Shown here one piece after another: positions 27,821 through 36,318 of a stretch of 64,000 bases of DNA. Position 1 is the stretch's first letter. The number at the start of each line of letters is the position of its first letter. Source of the DNA: Liquorilactobacillus sucicola DSM 21376 = JCM 15457 (GTDB taxonomy: Bacteria; Bacillota; Bacilli; Lactobacillales; Lactobacillaceae); contig NZ_BALC01000005.1 in assembly GCF_000612445.1 (NCBI RefSeq), positions 102,224-166,223 on the forward strand, written 5' to 3'. The notes beneath the pieces are model-generated. The model made no database searches, had not been told where the DNA came from, and saw only the letters and a program-made list of their open reading frames with translations. Position numbers and translations under genes: made by a program.

Positions 27821-28864
27821 CTAGGCTTTTTCAACCCAGCCTTCGGGTGCTTCAACGTCACCAAATTGAATGCCAGTTAATTCATCATACAATTTACGTG
27901 TTACAGGACCAACTTCGGTTTCACTATAAAAGACATGGAAATTGTCGCCATATTTGAAACCGCCGATAGGAGAAATAACAGCGGCAGTTCCACAAGCGCC
28001 GGCCTCTGCAAAGTGATCCAGCTGGTCAATGTAGATATCACCTTGTTCAGTTTTCATCCCAAAACGGTGTTCTGCTAAATAAAGTAAGGAATACTTAGTT
28101 ACACTAGGCAGAATTGATGGTGACTTGGGTGTAACAAATTTACCGTCTTTTGTGATTCCAAAGAAGTTAGCTGAACCCACTTCTTCGATTTTTTTATGTT
28201 CAATTGGATCGAGATAGATACAATCTGAAAAGCCATCATCATGAGCGATTTGTCCTGGGAAAAGACTAGCAGCGTAGTTACCGCCAACTTTGCTTGCACC
28301 AGTCCCCTTGTGTGCAGCACGATCATATTCAGAAGCAACGAAGTTTGTCGGAGTTAAGCCGCCTTTGAAGTAGTTGCCAACAGGCATTGCAAAGATTGAG
28401 AAAATATATTCTTGCGCCGGATGAACCCCAATATTTCCACCAACCCCAATAAGGTATGGACGAAGATAAAGTGTACCGCCTGAACCATATGGAGGAATGT
28501 ATGCTTCATTTGCACGAACAACTTCTTTTAGGGCCGCAATGAACATATCAGTTGGGACTTTAGGCATCATCAAACGTTCACAGCTTTTTTGCATTCGTTT
28601 AGCATTCTGATCAGGGCGGAAGAGGTTAACACTACCGTCTTTACACCGATATGCTTTTAAACCTTCGAAAACCTCTTGACCATAGTGTAGGCAAGTTGAT
28701 CCTTCACTAATGGTTACATTTGCATCTTCAGTCAGACCAGTGTCCTGCCATTCACCATCACGCCAGTAGGCGCGATAACGGTAAGGAAGATTCATATAGT
28801 TAAAGCCCAAGTTGTTCCAATCGATTTCTTTAGGTTGCGGTGCTTTCGGTTCTGACATAGTCAT
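27821..28864 (-). CDS. ilvE: Branched-chain amino-acid aminotransferase
   Basis: A fold-type IV PLP enzyme interconverting Leu, Ile, Val and their 2-oxoacids with 2-oxoglutarate. At 347 residues it is normal for BcaT. The PLP lysine lies in GTGASKVGGNYAAS; LHYGQEVFEGLKAYR, LYLRPYLIG and EAGACGTAAVISPIG are further family blocks. A strong GGAGGAG site lies 6 bp before the ATG at 28864. It is the first gene of a three-gene operon and is preceded by a leader ORF and two tandem hairpins (28921-29123) that should make its expression depend on branched-chain amino-acid supply. Confidence 0.96.
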   Translation of the reverse strand: MTMSEPKAPQPKEIDWNNLGFNYMNLPYRYRAYWRDGEWQDTGLTEDANVTISEGSTCLHYGQEVFEGLKAYRCKDGSVNLFRPDQNAKRMQKSCERLMMPKVPTDMFIAALKEVVRANEAYIPPYGSGGTLYLRPYLIGVGGNIGVHPAQEYIFSIFAMPVGNYFKGGLTPTNFVASEYDRAAHKGTGASKVGGNYAASLFPGQIAHDDGFSDCIYLDPIEHKKIEEVGSANFFGITKDGKFVTPKSPSILPSVTKYSLLYLAEHRFGMKTEQGDIYIDQLDHFAEAGACGTAAVISPIGGFKYGDNFHVFYSETEVGPVTRKLYDELTGIQFGDVEAPEGWVEKA

Positions 28865-28920
28865 AAAAAAACTCCTCCTTCTAATTTATTACAAAGTGGC
28901 TGTTCGATTAAATTGAAATT

Positions 28921-28956
28921 AAAAAGCACCTATCACTGAAACTAAGCGATAGGTGC
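28921..28956 (-). terminator. Second terminator hairpin in ilvE leader
   Basis: On the minus strand, GCACCTATC / GATAGGTGC (9 bp, perfect) followed by TTTTT. It stands directly after the first leader terminator and 57 bp before ilvE. Confidence 0.8.
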
Positions 28957-28957
28957 C

Positions 28958-28999
28958 AAAAAACGCCATCGCCTAGAATCTTCTTAGCGCGATGGCGTT
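28958..28999 (-). terminator. Attenuator terminator of the ilvE operon
   Basis: On the minus strand, ACGCCATCGC / GCGATGGCGT (10 bp, perfect) followed by six T. Its left arm overlaps CATCGCGC (28987-28994), which is fully complementary to GCGCGATG inside the leader ORF (29039-29046). The two pairings exclude each other, the hallmark of ribosome-controlled attenuation. Confidence 0.85.
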
Positions 29000-29012
29000 A
29001 ATGTTCTCAAGT

Positions 29013-29123
29013 TTAATCAGCCGAGACATTAAGCAACACATCGCGCGTGCTAATAATGACTAGGCTCACTAGGTATGCAACTACAGCAAAGCTCTCGCTC
29101 ATAGTCCTACAAGTTCGTGACAT
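29013..29123 (-). CDS. Leader peptide of the ilvE operon, rich in Val/Leu/Ile
   Basis: A 36-codon ORF from the ATG at 29123 to TAA, with GAAGGGAG 9 bp upstream of the ATG. Twelve of 36 residues are branched-chain: VV at 14-15, LVSLVII at 18-24, VLL at 29-31 and V33. A good promoter lies just upstream and two terminators lie between it and ilvE. Scarcity of charged Val, Leu or Ile tRNA would stall the ribosome in the VV...LVII tract and leave GCGCGATG (29039-29046) free to pair with the terminator's left arm, so that ilvE is read. Composition, position and pairing are seen directly; the mechanism is inferred from classical ilv leaders. Confidence 0.85.
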   Translation of the reverse strand: MSRTCRTMSESFAVVAYLVSLVIISTRDVLLNVSAD

Positions 29124-29174
29124 GTTGTTTAACTCCCTTCCAAGTTAAAATCCACTTCATAATTGATAATCCTA

Positions 29175-29202
29175 ATTATATACAACAAAATTAGAATTGC
29201 AA
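29175..29202 (-). promoter_or_regulatory. Promoter of ilvE leader and operon
   Basis: On the minus strand, TTGCAA (29197-29202) and TATAAT (29175-29180) with a 16-bp spacer, about 50 bp before the leader ATG. Confidence 0.7.
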
Positions 29203-29324
29203 GCATTTTTTAATAAAAATATCATTTTAATATTTTTTAGTACTAGTACTTTACTGAAGTATAAATTTTTTAAATACTTGTAAGGAACAGTCCGAAAACT
29301 TTTTATAATGATTGAACTTACTAT

Positions 29325-29338
29325 AATAAACGTTTACA
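29325..29338. promoter_or_regulatory. cre-like site
   Basis: AATAAACGTTTACA differs from the CcpA consensus TGTAAACGTTTACA at two left-hand positions and matches fully on the right. It lies between the divergent ilv promoter and mnmE region. Tentative. Confidence 0.35.
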
Positions 29339-29344
29339 ATTAAA

Positions 29345-29614
29345 GAAGTAAAGGATCACGATCTGAGAGGTATCGGTAGTTTTAGTTGTTTCTTAGATAC
29401 AGCGGATGAGATATCCTCAATTGAGTATCCTTTACAGGCAGCAGTTGGACTTGTGCTGTATCGGAAGGGTTTTTAATTGTGGTCTGGTTATCACATGCAG
29501 CAGCCCTTGCGATGATGGCAAATAATAAGGGCGTTTAAAAGCGTTTCTTAGTCTGGCTGTTGTTTTGATATGTGGTGTCGCTGGTGTCTTTTATCTGTCT
29601 CAAAGTGGGGGCAC
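29345..29614 (+). pseudogene. Possible small membrane-protein gene, broken frame
   Basis: Three overlapping reading-frame pieces give one plausible protein of roughly 88 residues if one T is added to the T5 run near 29472 and one G to the GGG near 29531. The C-terminal part would be two hydrophobic segments (LIVVWLSHAAALAMM and FLSLAVVLICGVAGVFYL) with a basic loop between them. No start codon with a ribosome site is seen, and I recognise no family. It may be a decayed gene, a gene with sequencing errors, or chance. The rest of the 29124-29627 gap shows only the promoter and cre-like site. Confidence 0.3.
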
Positions 29615-29627
29615 TTATTGACAATTT

Positions 29628-29656
29628 TGACGTTTAAAAGTATATTATAAGCAATC
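29628..29656 (+). promoter_or_regulatory. Promoter upstream of mnmE
   Basis: TTGACA (29628-29633), 17-bp spacer, TATATT (29651-29656). A terminator follows within about 30 bp, before mnmE. Confidence 0.7.
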
Positions 29657-29685
29657 ATTCTTATCTTAATTGATAAAGTAGTCAA

Positions 29686-29728
29686 AGTGCTTTGTCCACG
29701 TTTTTTGGCGTGGAGTGGCGCTTTTTTT
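29686..29728 (+). terminator. Leader terminator between promoter and mnmE
   Basis: AGTGC and TCCACG arms pair with CGTGGA and GCGCT around a TTTTTTGG loop, followed by seven T. It ends 21 bp before the mnmE start, so transcripts from the TTGACA promoter must read through it, unless it ends an upstream transcript. Confidence 0.75.
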
Positions 29729-29749
29729 ATTGTCTAAAAGGAGGAAAAC

Positions 29750-31138
29750 TTGTTGACAACGACAGAGTTTGACACAATTGCTGCTATCTCAACTCCACCA
29801 GGAGAAGGGGCAATTTCCATTGTCCGTTTGAGTGGAGAAGAAGCGGTGGCTGTTGCAGAAAGAGTCTTTGCAGGCAAAGACCTTGCGAAAGTTGCAAGTC
29901 ATACGATTAATTACGGACATATTATTGATCCTAAAACAAAACAAGAAGTAGATGAAGTGATGGTTTCTGTTATGCGCGCGCCTAAAACTTTTACACGCGA
30001 AGATATAATTGAAATCAACTGCCATGGCGGGATAGTAGCAACCAATCGTATTCTGCAGTTGTTATTGAGCAATGGTGCCCGTCTGGCTGAACCTGGTGAA
30101 TTTACTAAACGAGCTTTTTTGCATGGACGAATCGATCTGTCGCAGGCTGAAGCTGTAATGGATCTTATCAGAGCCAAGACTGACCGTTCAATGAAGGTTG
30201 CCTTGAATCAATTAGATGGAAACTTGGCACATCTTATAAAAAATTTACGGCAGGATATCCTAGATGTCCTAGCACAAGTTGAAGTTAATATTGATTATCC
30301 TGAATATGATGCAGTTGAGGAGATGACAACGCGTCTTCTTAAGGAAAAGGCGCTCGATGTTAAAAAAAGAATTGTCCAACTGTTGCAAACTGCCAGACAG
30401 GGCAAGGTCTTGCGGGAAGGCTTAGCAACAGCTATTGTTGGGCGGCCCAATGTTGGAAAGTCAAGTTTGTTGAATCATTTGCTACATGAGGATAAAGCAA
30501 TTGTGACCGATGTAGCTGGAACAACGCGTGATGTGATTGAAGAATATGTCAATGTTCATGGTGTGCCCTTGAAACTTATTGATACAGCTGGAATTCGTGA
30601 TACGTCTGATAAGGTCGAAAAAATTGGTGTTGAACGCTCCAGAAAAGCGATTGAACAGGCTGACCTAGTAATGCTCGTTCTGGACAGCAGTCGCAAATTA
30701 ACTGAACAAGATCGTTCTTTGATTAAACTGACTGCTGCCAAAAAGCGAATTGTCCTTTTGAATAAGGTGGATCTGCCACAGCAGATCGAAGTCGATGAGT
30801 TGAAAAAGTTAACTGGTGTAAATGAACTCTTGACAACATCTGTTTTGAAGAATAAGGGGCTTGACCAGCTTGAAGAGCGAATTGCTAAGTTGTTTTTTGG
30901 CGGTATTGACAACAGCCAGACAACAATTATGGTCACGAATGCACGGCATATTGCCTTGTTGAATCAAGCTGAGGATGCGTTAGACAATGTTCTCCATGGC
31001 ATTGAGGGAAATATGCCTGTTGACTTGGTTCAGATTGATATGACGAATTGTTGGGATCTTTTGGGCGAGATCACTGGTGATAGTTATCAAGACGAATTAC
31101 TGACTCAGCTCTTTAGTCAATTCTGTTTAGGAAAATAA
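29750..31138 (+). CDS. mnmE: tRNA modification GTPase MnmE
   Basis: With MnmG it makes the 5-carboxymethylaminomethyl group on wobble uridine 34 of tRNAs. The 462-residue protein has the N-terminal folate-binding domain ([23 protein letters not shown]), G1 [10 protein letters not shown]2 DVAGTTRD, G3 DTAGIRD and G4 NKVD motifs, and the C-terminal CLGK with its essential Cys. Two adjacent TTG codons (29750 and 29753) follow AAAGGAGG; either could start. No ATG is available in this position. mnmG follows 32 bp downstream, the standard pairing. Confidence 0.95.
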   Translation: MLTTTEFDTIAAISTPPGEGAISIVRLSGEEAVAVAERVFAGKDLAKVASHTINYGHIIDPKTKQEVDEVMVSVMRAPKTFTREDIIEINCHGGIVATNRILQLLLSNGARLAEPGEFTKRAFLHGRIDLSQAEAVMDLIRAKTDRSMKVALNQLDGNLAHLIKNLRQDILDVLAQVEVNIDYPEYDAVEEMTTRLLKEKALDVKKRIVQLLQTARQGKVLREGLATAIVGRPNVGKSSLLNHLLHEDKAIVTDVAGTTRDVIEEYVNVHGVPLKLIDTAGIRDTSDKVEKIGVERSRKAIEQADLVMLVLDSSRKLTEQDRSLIKLTAAKKRIVLLNKVDLPQQIEVDELKKLTGVNELLTTSVLKNKGLDQLEERIAKLFFGGIDNSQTTIMVTNARHIALLNQAEDALDNVLHGIEGNMPVDLVQIDMTNCWDLLGEITGDSYQDELLTQLFSQFCLGK

Positions 31139-31170
31139 TAAACTGACTTTTAATATAGTGGGAGATTGAA

Positions 31171-33072
31171 ATGGAAGTAAAACAATATGCAAGCAAAACA
31201 TATGATGTGATAGTCGTTGGTGCCGGGCATGCTGGGTGTGAGGCCGCCTTGGCAGCAGCACGAATGGGGAATAAAACACTTTTAATGACGATTAACCTTG
31301 AGATGGTGGCCTTTATGCCTGTAATCCTTCGATTGGGGGACCGGCGAAAGGGATCGTTGTGCGTGAAGTCGATGCGCTAGGTGGAGAAATGGGGCGCAAC
31401 ATTGATAAAACGTACGTTCAAATGAGGATGCTTAATACTGGCAAAGGCCCCGCAGTGAGGGCGTTGCGTGCACAAGCTGATAAGCGTGCGTATTCTATTG
31501 AAATGAAGCATACGATCGAACGTGAACCTAATCTGACTCTGCGGCAAGGGATTGTTGATGACTTGATAGTCGAAGACGGGACAGTTAAAGGTGTAATCAC
31601 CAACACTGGAGCTCGTTACGGGGCAAAAAGTGTTGTTTTAACAACAGGAACAGCTGCTCGCGGTAAGATCATCATTGGAGAATTAATGTATTCTTCTGGG
31701 CCAAATAATTCTCAGCCTCAATGAAATTATCGGGCAATTTAGAAAAACTAGGATTTGAGCTGAGACGATTCAAGACCGGTACTCCACCACGTGTGGATGG
31801 AAATACAATCGATTATGGACAGACTGAAGAACAAAAGGGCGATACAGAGCCAAATCATTTCAGCTTTGAATCAAATGATGCAGATTATCTGGCAGTAAAA
31901 GACCAGTTATCATGTTGGCTGACATATACTAATGAGATGACACATAAATTAATTCGTGCGAATCTTGATCGTGCACCAATGTTTTCTGGAGTGATAGAGG
32001 GGGTAGGCCCACGTTATTGCCCTTCCATAGAAGATAAAATAGTTCGCTTTGCGGATAAGCCGCGCCACCAGCTCTTTATTGAGCCGGAAGGGCGCAACAC
32101 AGATGAGTATTATTTGCAAGGACTTTCGACCTCAATGCCAGAAGAGATCCAGCAGAAAATGGTGCATTCGATAAAGGGCTTGGAAAAGGCTGAGATGATG
32201 CGCCCCGGTTATGCAATCGAATATGATATTGTTTCTCCATATCAATTGCGCCCAACTTTAGAAACCAAACTGATCAGCGGATTGTATACGGCTGGACAGA
32301 CTAACGGGACTTCTGGGTATGAAGAAGCCGCTGGACAAGGGATGTTAGCCGGTATCAACGCTGGCTGTCATGCGTTGGGTAAAGAGGAAATTGTTTTAAA
32401 GCGAAGTGATGCTTATATTGGTGTTATGGTAGATGATCTGGTCACTAAGGGAACCAATGAACCATACCGCCTTCTGACATCACGTGCAGAGTATCGCCTG
32501 ATTCTGCGACATGATAATGCTGACTTAAGATTAACAGAGTTGGGTCATAAGCTGGGACTGATATCAGATGAGCGCTATGAGCCTTTGAGGCCAAGAAGAC
32601 GGCTGTTGAAACTGAGAAAAGACGTTTGGAAGAATTTAGAATCAAACCAAACACTGCAGTTAATGATTTTCTGGCTGCTAAGGGTGATGCCCCGCTGAAA
32701 GACGGAGTGTTGGCAAATGAATTCTTGCGACGGCCAGAGATCAACTATGCAGATTTGTTAAAATTTATTCCAGCACCTGAGCAGCCATTAGACAGCAGGG
32801 TCATTGAACAAGTTGAAATTCAGGTTAAGTACGAAGGATATATTAAAAAGGCATACCAAAAAGTTGAGAAGCTAAAACGGATGGAAGCCAAAAAAATACC
32901 AGATCGTATTGACTATGATGCGATTGAAGGGCTCGCAACCGAAGCACAGCAAAAACTTAAAAAAATTCAACCTGCGACGCTGGCACAAGCTAGTCGCATC
33001 AGTGGGGTAAACCCAGCCGATCTCTCTATTTTGGCTGTTTATATCGAACAAGGTAGAATTGCGAAAGTTTAA
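31171..33072 (+). pseudogene. mnmG: tRNA uridine 5-carboxymethylaminomethyl modification enzyme MnmG, three frameshifts
   Basis: The FAD-dependent partner of MnmE. The protein starts [33 protein letters not shown] (FAD fold). The frame breaks at three points, each by loss of one base: near 31320 (CCTTGT read as CCTGT, destroying the [10 protein letters not shown] motif), near 31717 (CCTTCA read as CCTCA) and near 32583. Repair gives about 634 residues, the normal MnmG length, with [39 protein letters not shown] and [10 protein letters not shown] all in place. Three independent losses in a core translation gene with otherwise perfect conservation argue for sequence error rather than a true pseudogene. 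Confidence 0.93.
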
Positions 33073-33078
33073 TAGCAA

Positions 33079-33137
33079 AAAATGCACATGCTTTTTGCTG
33101 CTCTTTAAAGAGCGGAACAAAATGCAATGTGCATTTT
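33079..33137. terminator. Bidirectional terminator after mnmG
   Basis: AAAATGCACAT pairs with ATGTGCATTTT around a long loop containing a smaller CTCTTTAAAGAG hairpin; T runs flank it. It serves mnmG on the plus strand and the small gene on the minus strand. Confidence 0.7.
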
Positions 33138-33405
33138 ATTTGGTTTCTTTCGCCTTATTTTTCCTTTTTTTCTTGAAAGTGTCAATTAATAAAACGGAAA
33201 GCAATGTCGATTCAATTGTCAAGTAAAAAAAATCAAATAAAAAGATCCCGAGGATAAACCATTTGTGCCCAGTTGAAATGGCCCAGATAGTCGCTAAAAA
33301 TAAGGGAATAAAGGGGATACTCAACAATACGAACGCCAGCTGTAATCTGGTCTTAATCTTTTCCAAATAACATCGTCCTATCTGAGTTGGTAATTTTTGT
33401 TTCAT
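33136..33405 (-). CDS. Small membrane protein, function unknown
   Basis: An 89-residue protein with two hydrophobic segments at about residues 22-45 (LQLAFVLLSIPFIPLFLATIWAI without the flanks) and 49-73, and a strongly basic C-terminal tail (FKKKRKNKAKETK). No clear ribosome site precedes the ATG at 33405, so the start or even the gene is uncertain. It faces mnmG and shares its terminator. I recognise no family. Confidence 0.5.
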   Translation of the reverse strand: MKQKLPTQIGRCYLEKIKTRLQLAFVLLSIPFIPLFLATIWAISTGHKWFILGIFLFDFFYLTIESTLLSVLLIDTFKKKRKNKAKETK

Positions 33406-33593
33406 TATGCGCTCAAAGCGTACCTAAACACAAAAAAATAAGTAATAGCTACAAGAACTTCTTTGGATATAGTTTAACATGATTTCTTTTGAAAAGAGAG
33501 TTATATCTGACTGATATGATGTTGTATAATGAAATGAACATCAGAGGGTAAAATTAATGATAAGTAAGATATAAAAACAGGAGGTTCAACTTA

Positions 33594-36305
33594 ATGGTGT
33601 CTCTGCAAAATATGTATAAGCAAGTATTTAAAAGAAAATATACATACATGTCATACATGCTTGCTTTTTTTATACCAATTTGTGTTTTTCTTTTCCTGTA
33701 TTGGTTAACGGGAACTGAACCCTTTGGCAACAATACTATAGCAAGCGGAGATATGATTAATCAATATTTAGCACTGATTTCGTATTTTCGCAGTAATGTT
33801 TTTCATATTGGAAATTTGATATACTCTTATCAAGTTTCTTTAGGCGACAATTTTTTCTCAGTATGGACATATTATTTGATGAGTCCTTTCAATCTTTTAG
33901 CAATTTTCTTTAAAACAGAGCAAATGCCCCTTTTTTTTGAATTGAATACACTGTTTGATGCTGGACTTGCAAGTTTGACGATGTCTATACTTTTGAGAAA
34001 CTCTTCCTGTATTAATTACAAAACGAATTATGACGAGAATATCAGAGGTTTGTATGCCGCTATTTTCAGTACAGCCTACGCGTTAATGTCTTTTATTTTT
34101 GCTTATAAGGAATCTATATTTTGGTATAATGCTATCGCGTTGATGCCATTGGTTATTCTAGGATTCGAGAGATTAATCAAAGGTAAGGGTCCTACCTTAT
34201 ATTGGGTAATGCTCTCGGTTACAATACTTGTGAACTATTATATAGGAATTATGATCGTTTTATTTATATTCATAATTAGTGTTTTTTTTATAATATATAA
34301 ATTACTAAACCGGTCTCACTGCAAAGATGTTTTTCTTTTAGGTTTAAAAATATTTTCGATGACAGTTTTATCATTGATGATTAGTTCAATTGCTTTGCTA
34401 CCAAGTATTTTAGGCCAAGAAGGTGTGGCAAAAGAACCCTTCAATTTCAAATTTGATTATATTTATCAACCTTTCCATCTTATGGCGGGACTGTTTACGA
34501 GAAGTCATTTTCAAGACTCCCCGTTGATCTATACGTGTTTGTTAGTGACATTACTGGTATTCACATATTTTAGAATCACTTCAATTAAACAAAAAGACAA
34601 AAACTTGCTGTTGGCTTTCTTGGTAGTGTTGTTTATCTCAACTTGGTTGAATACTTTTTATATGATGTGGCACGGTTTCACTATGCCGAATGGATATATA
34701 AACCGTGAGGCTTTCTGTGTTGCTTTCACATTGATAGTTATCGGGTACAGTACTTTGGGGTTGATCTACAAGCAGCAAAATATTTATTTTAAAACACCAT
34801 TGTGGATGTTAATAATTACTTTGCTGGTTTTAGTGCAAGTGGTCAAGGCGTTTTCCGGATTAGAAGTGTTAATGAATATTTTAGGCCTCGCTATCGGAAG
34901 TATTCTCATAGCGTTAGTTCAGCGTGGATGTAAGCCTTTCTGGGTAGCTATCTGTGTTTTTCTTTTTGTACTCATCGATATTTCGTATAGCAACTATCCG
35001 ATGATTGATAGCCAAGCTAAAGCATCACCCAAAAGAAGTGCATATCGTGCCGTTGTTCAAAAAACTAGCAGTACAATTAGTAAAATAAAGAAAAAAGACA
35101 ATGATTTTTATCGAATTGGAAGCTCGTTTGAATTGAACCCGAATGATCCGTTGCAGTTTAATTATGCGGGGATATCAAGCTACGTTTCTCAGCAACCAAC
35201 AGAATATACAGATTATATGTCGGCGTTGGGGTATTATCAAAAACATGGTTGGACCCGCTGGACTCGCTATAATAATGGGTCAACATTATTTATGGATAGT
35301 TTCTTAGGAGTAAAATATATTTTGTCTGCAACTGATAGTGAGTTTAGCAAGCAGCTGGACAAGACAAATAACCCCCTTAAAGCTGACAATTCTAGCCAGC
35401 CATTTCAATACAAGACTCTTTTCTTAAAGGGGGAGGGGAATATTAATGTTTACAAAAATAGATATTTCTTTCCACTAGCATTTGCAGTAAGCAAAGGTGC
35501 ACAGAACTTGTCGTTGAACTATGATACAGCTGCTGATCCTTTTAAAATCCAAAACAAGCTTTGGACAAAAATGTTTAAAACATCTAGTCTGCTCTACAGT
35601 AATCAGAGTTACCAAAAGAATGTACAGGATAACAGGGCCACTTTTTCTTTTACGACAAATCATTCTGGGTTAGCGTATATTTATGTTCCTACACAAAAGT
35701 GGGTAATGTGGCCTTCTTCACTAAAGCTGTCATGTAACGGTAAAAATATTACAACGCTTTTTGGAAACAATGAAGGGGAAAATGGCATAGTTTGTCTAGG
35801 AAGATTTGATAAAGGAACAATGCTCAAAGTAGCCTTGGAACCGACTGATAGCAGCATCAGTTTGAGTCAGCTAAAAGGAATTCCTAACTTGATGCCCTAT
35901 ATTGATGTCGAAAATGATAAACTCTTGGGTGAAGTAAGAAGTAAACGTATAGTAAGAGATAATGTTATGATAAAGAGAATTAGTGGTCCTAATATGACCT
36001 TTGAAACAGATAAGGATTTTAAGGGAGGCAATATTTTAGTAACTGTCCCTTATGATTCGGGCTGGCGTTCCGAAGTTGATGGGGAGAAAACAGTAATTGG
36101 TAAGGGTCTGGGTCACTTTATAATGATCGGAGTTTCTGCAGGAAAACATGAGATCAAGCTGAGTTATTCTGTGAAGGGTTTGAAAACAGCTGTTTTCTTA
36201 TCGGTAATAGGATTTGTATTAGCGATAATCAGTTCAATAATATCTAGTAGATCAAATAGGAAAAAAATAATGCATACAATAGCAACAAAAAGTTCTAGCG
36301 AATAG
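33594..36305 (+). CDS. yfhO: YfhO-family membrane glycosyltransferase
   Basis: A 903-residue polytopic protein: a signal-anchor-like first segment, then roughly a dozen hydrophobic segments up to about residue 475, a large extracytoplasmic domain, and one last membrane segment near the C-terminus (AVFLSVIGFVLAIISSIISS) before a basic tail. This is the YfhO layout. In Bacillus, YfhO with CsbB and a flippase adds GlcNAc to lipoteichoic acid. AGGAGG precedes the ATG. The next gene, 13 bp downstream, is a CsbB-like transferase, which strongly supports the role in surface polymer decoration. Confidence 0.9.
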   Translation: MVSLQNMYKQVFKRKYTYMSYMLAFFIPICVFLFLYWLTGTEPFGNNTIASGDMINQYLALISYFRSNVFHIGNLIYSYQVSLGDNFFSVWTYYLMSPFNLLAIFFKTEQMPLFFELNTLFDAGLASLTMSILLRNSSCINYKTNYDENIRGLYAAIFSTAYALMSFIFAYKESIFWYNAIALMPLVILGFERLIKGKGPTLYWVMLSVTILVNYYIGIMIVLFIFIISVFFIIYKLLNRSHCKDVFLLGLKIFSMTVLSLMISSIALLPSILGQEGVAKEPFNFKFDYIYQPFHLMAGLFTRSHFQDSPLIYTCLLVTLLVFTYFRITSIKQKDKNLLLAFLVVLFISTWLNTFYMMWHGFTMPNGYINREAFCVAFTLIVIGYSTLGLIYKQQNIYFKTPLWMLIITLLVLVQVVKAFSGLEVLMNILGLAIGSILIALVQRGCKPFWVAICVFLFVLIDISYSNYPMIDSQAKASPKRSAYRAVVQKTSSTISKIKKKDNDFYRIGSSFELNPNDPLQFNYAGISSYVSQQPTEYTDYMSALGYYQKHGWTRWTRYNNGSTLFMDSFLGVKYILSATDSEFSKQLDKTNNPLKADNSSQPFQYKTLFLKGEGNINVYKNRYFFPLAFAVSKGAQNLSLNYDTAADPFKIQNKLWTKMFKTSSLLYSNQSYQKNVQDNRATFSFTTNHSGLAYIYVPTQKWVMWPSSLKLSCNGKNITTLFGNNEGENGIVCLGRFDKGTMLKVALEPTDSSISLSQLKGIPNLMPYIDVENDKLLGEVRSKRIVRDNVMIKRISGPNMTFETDKDFKGGNILVTVPYDSGWRSEVDGEKTVIGKGLGHFIMIGVSAGKHEIKLSYSVKGLKTAVFLSVIGFVLAIISSIISSRSNRKKIMHTIATKSSSE

Positions 36306-36318
36306 GAGATATTTACTA

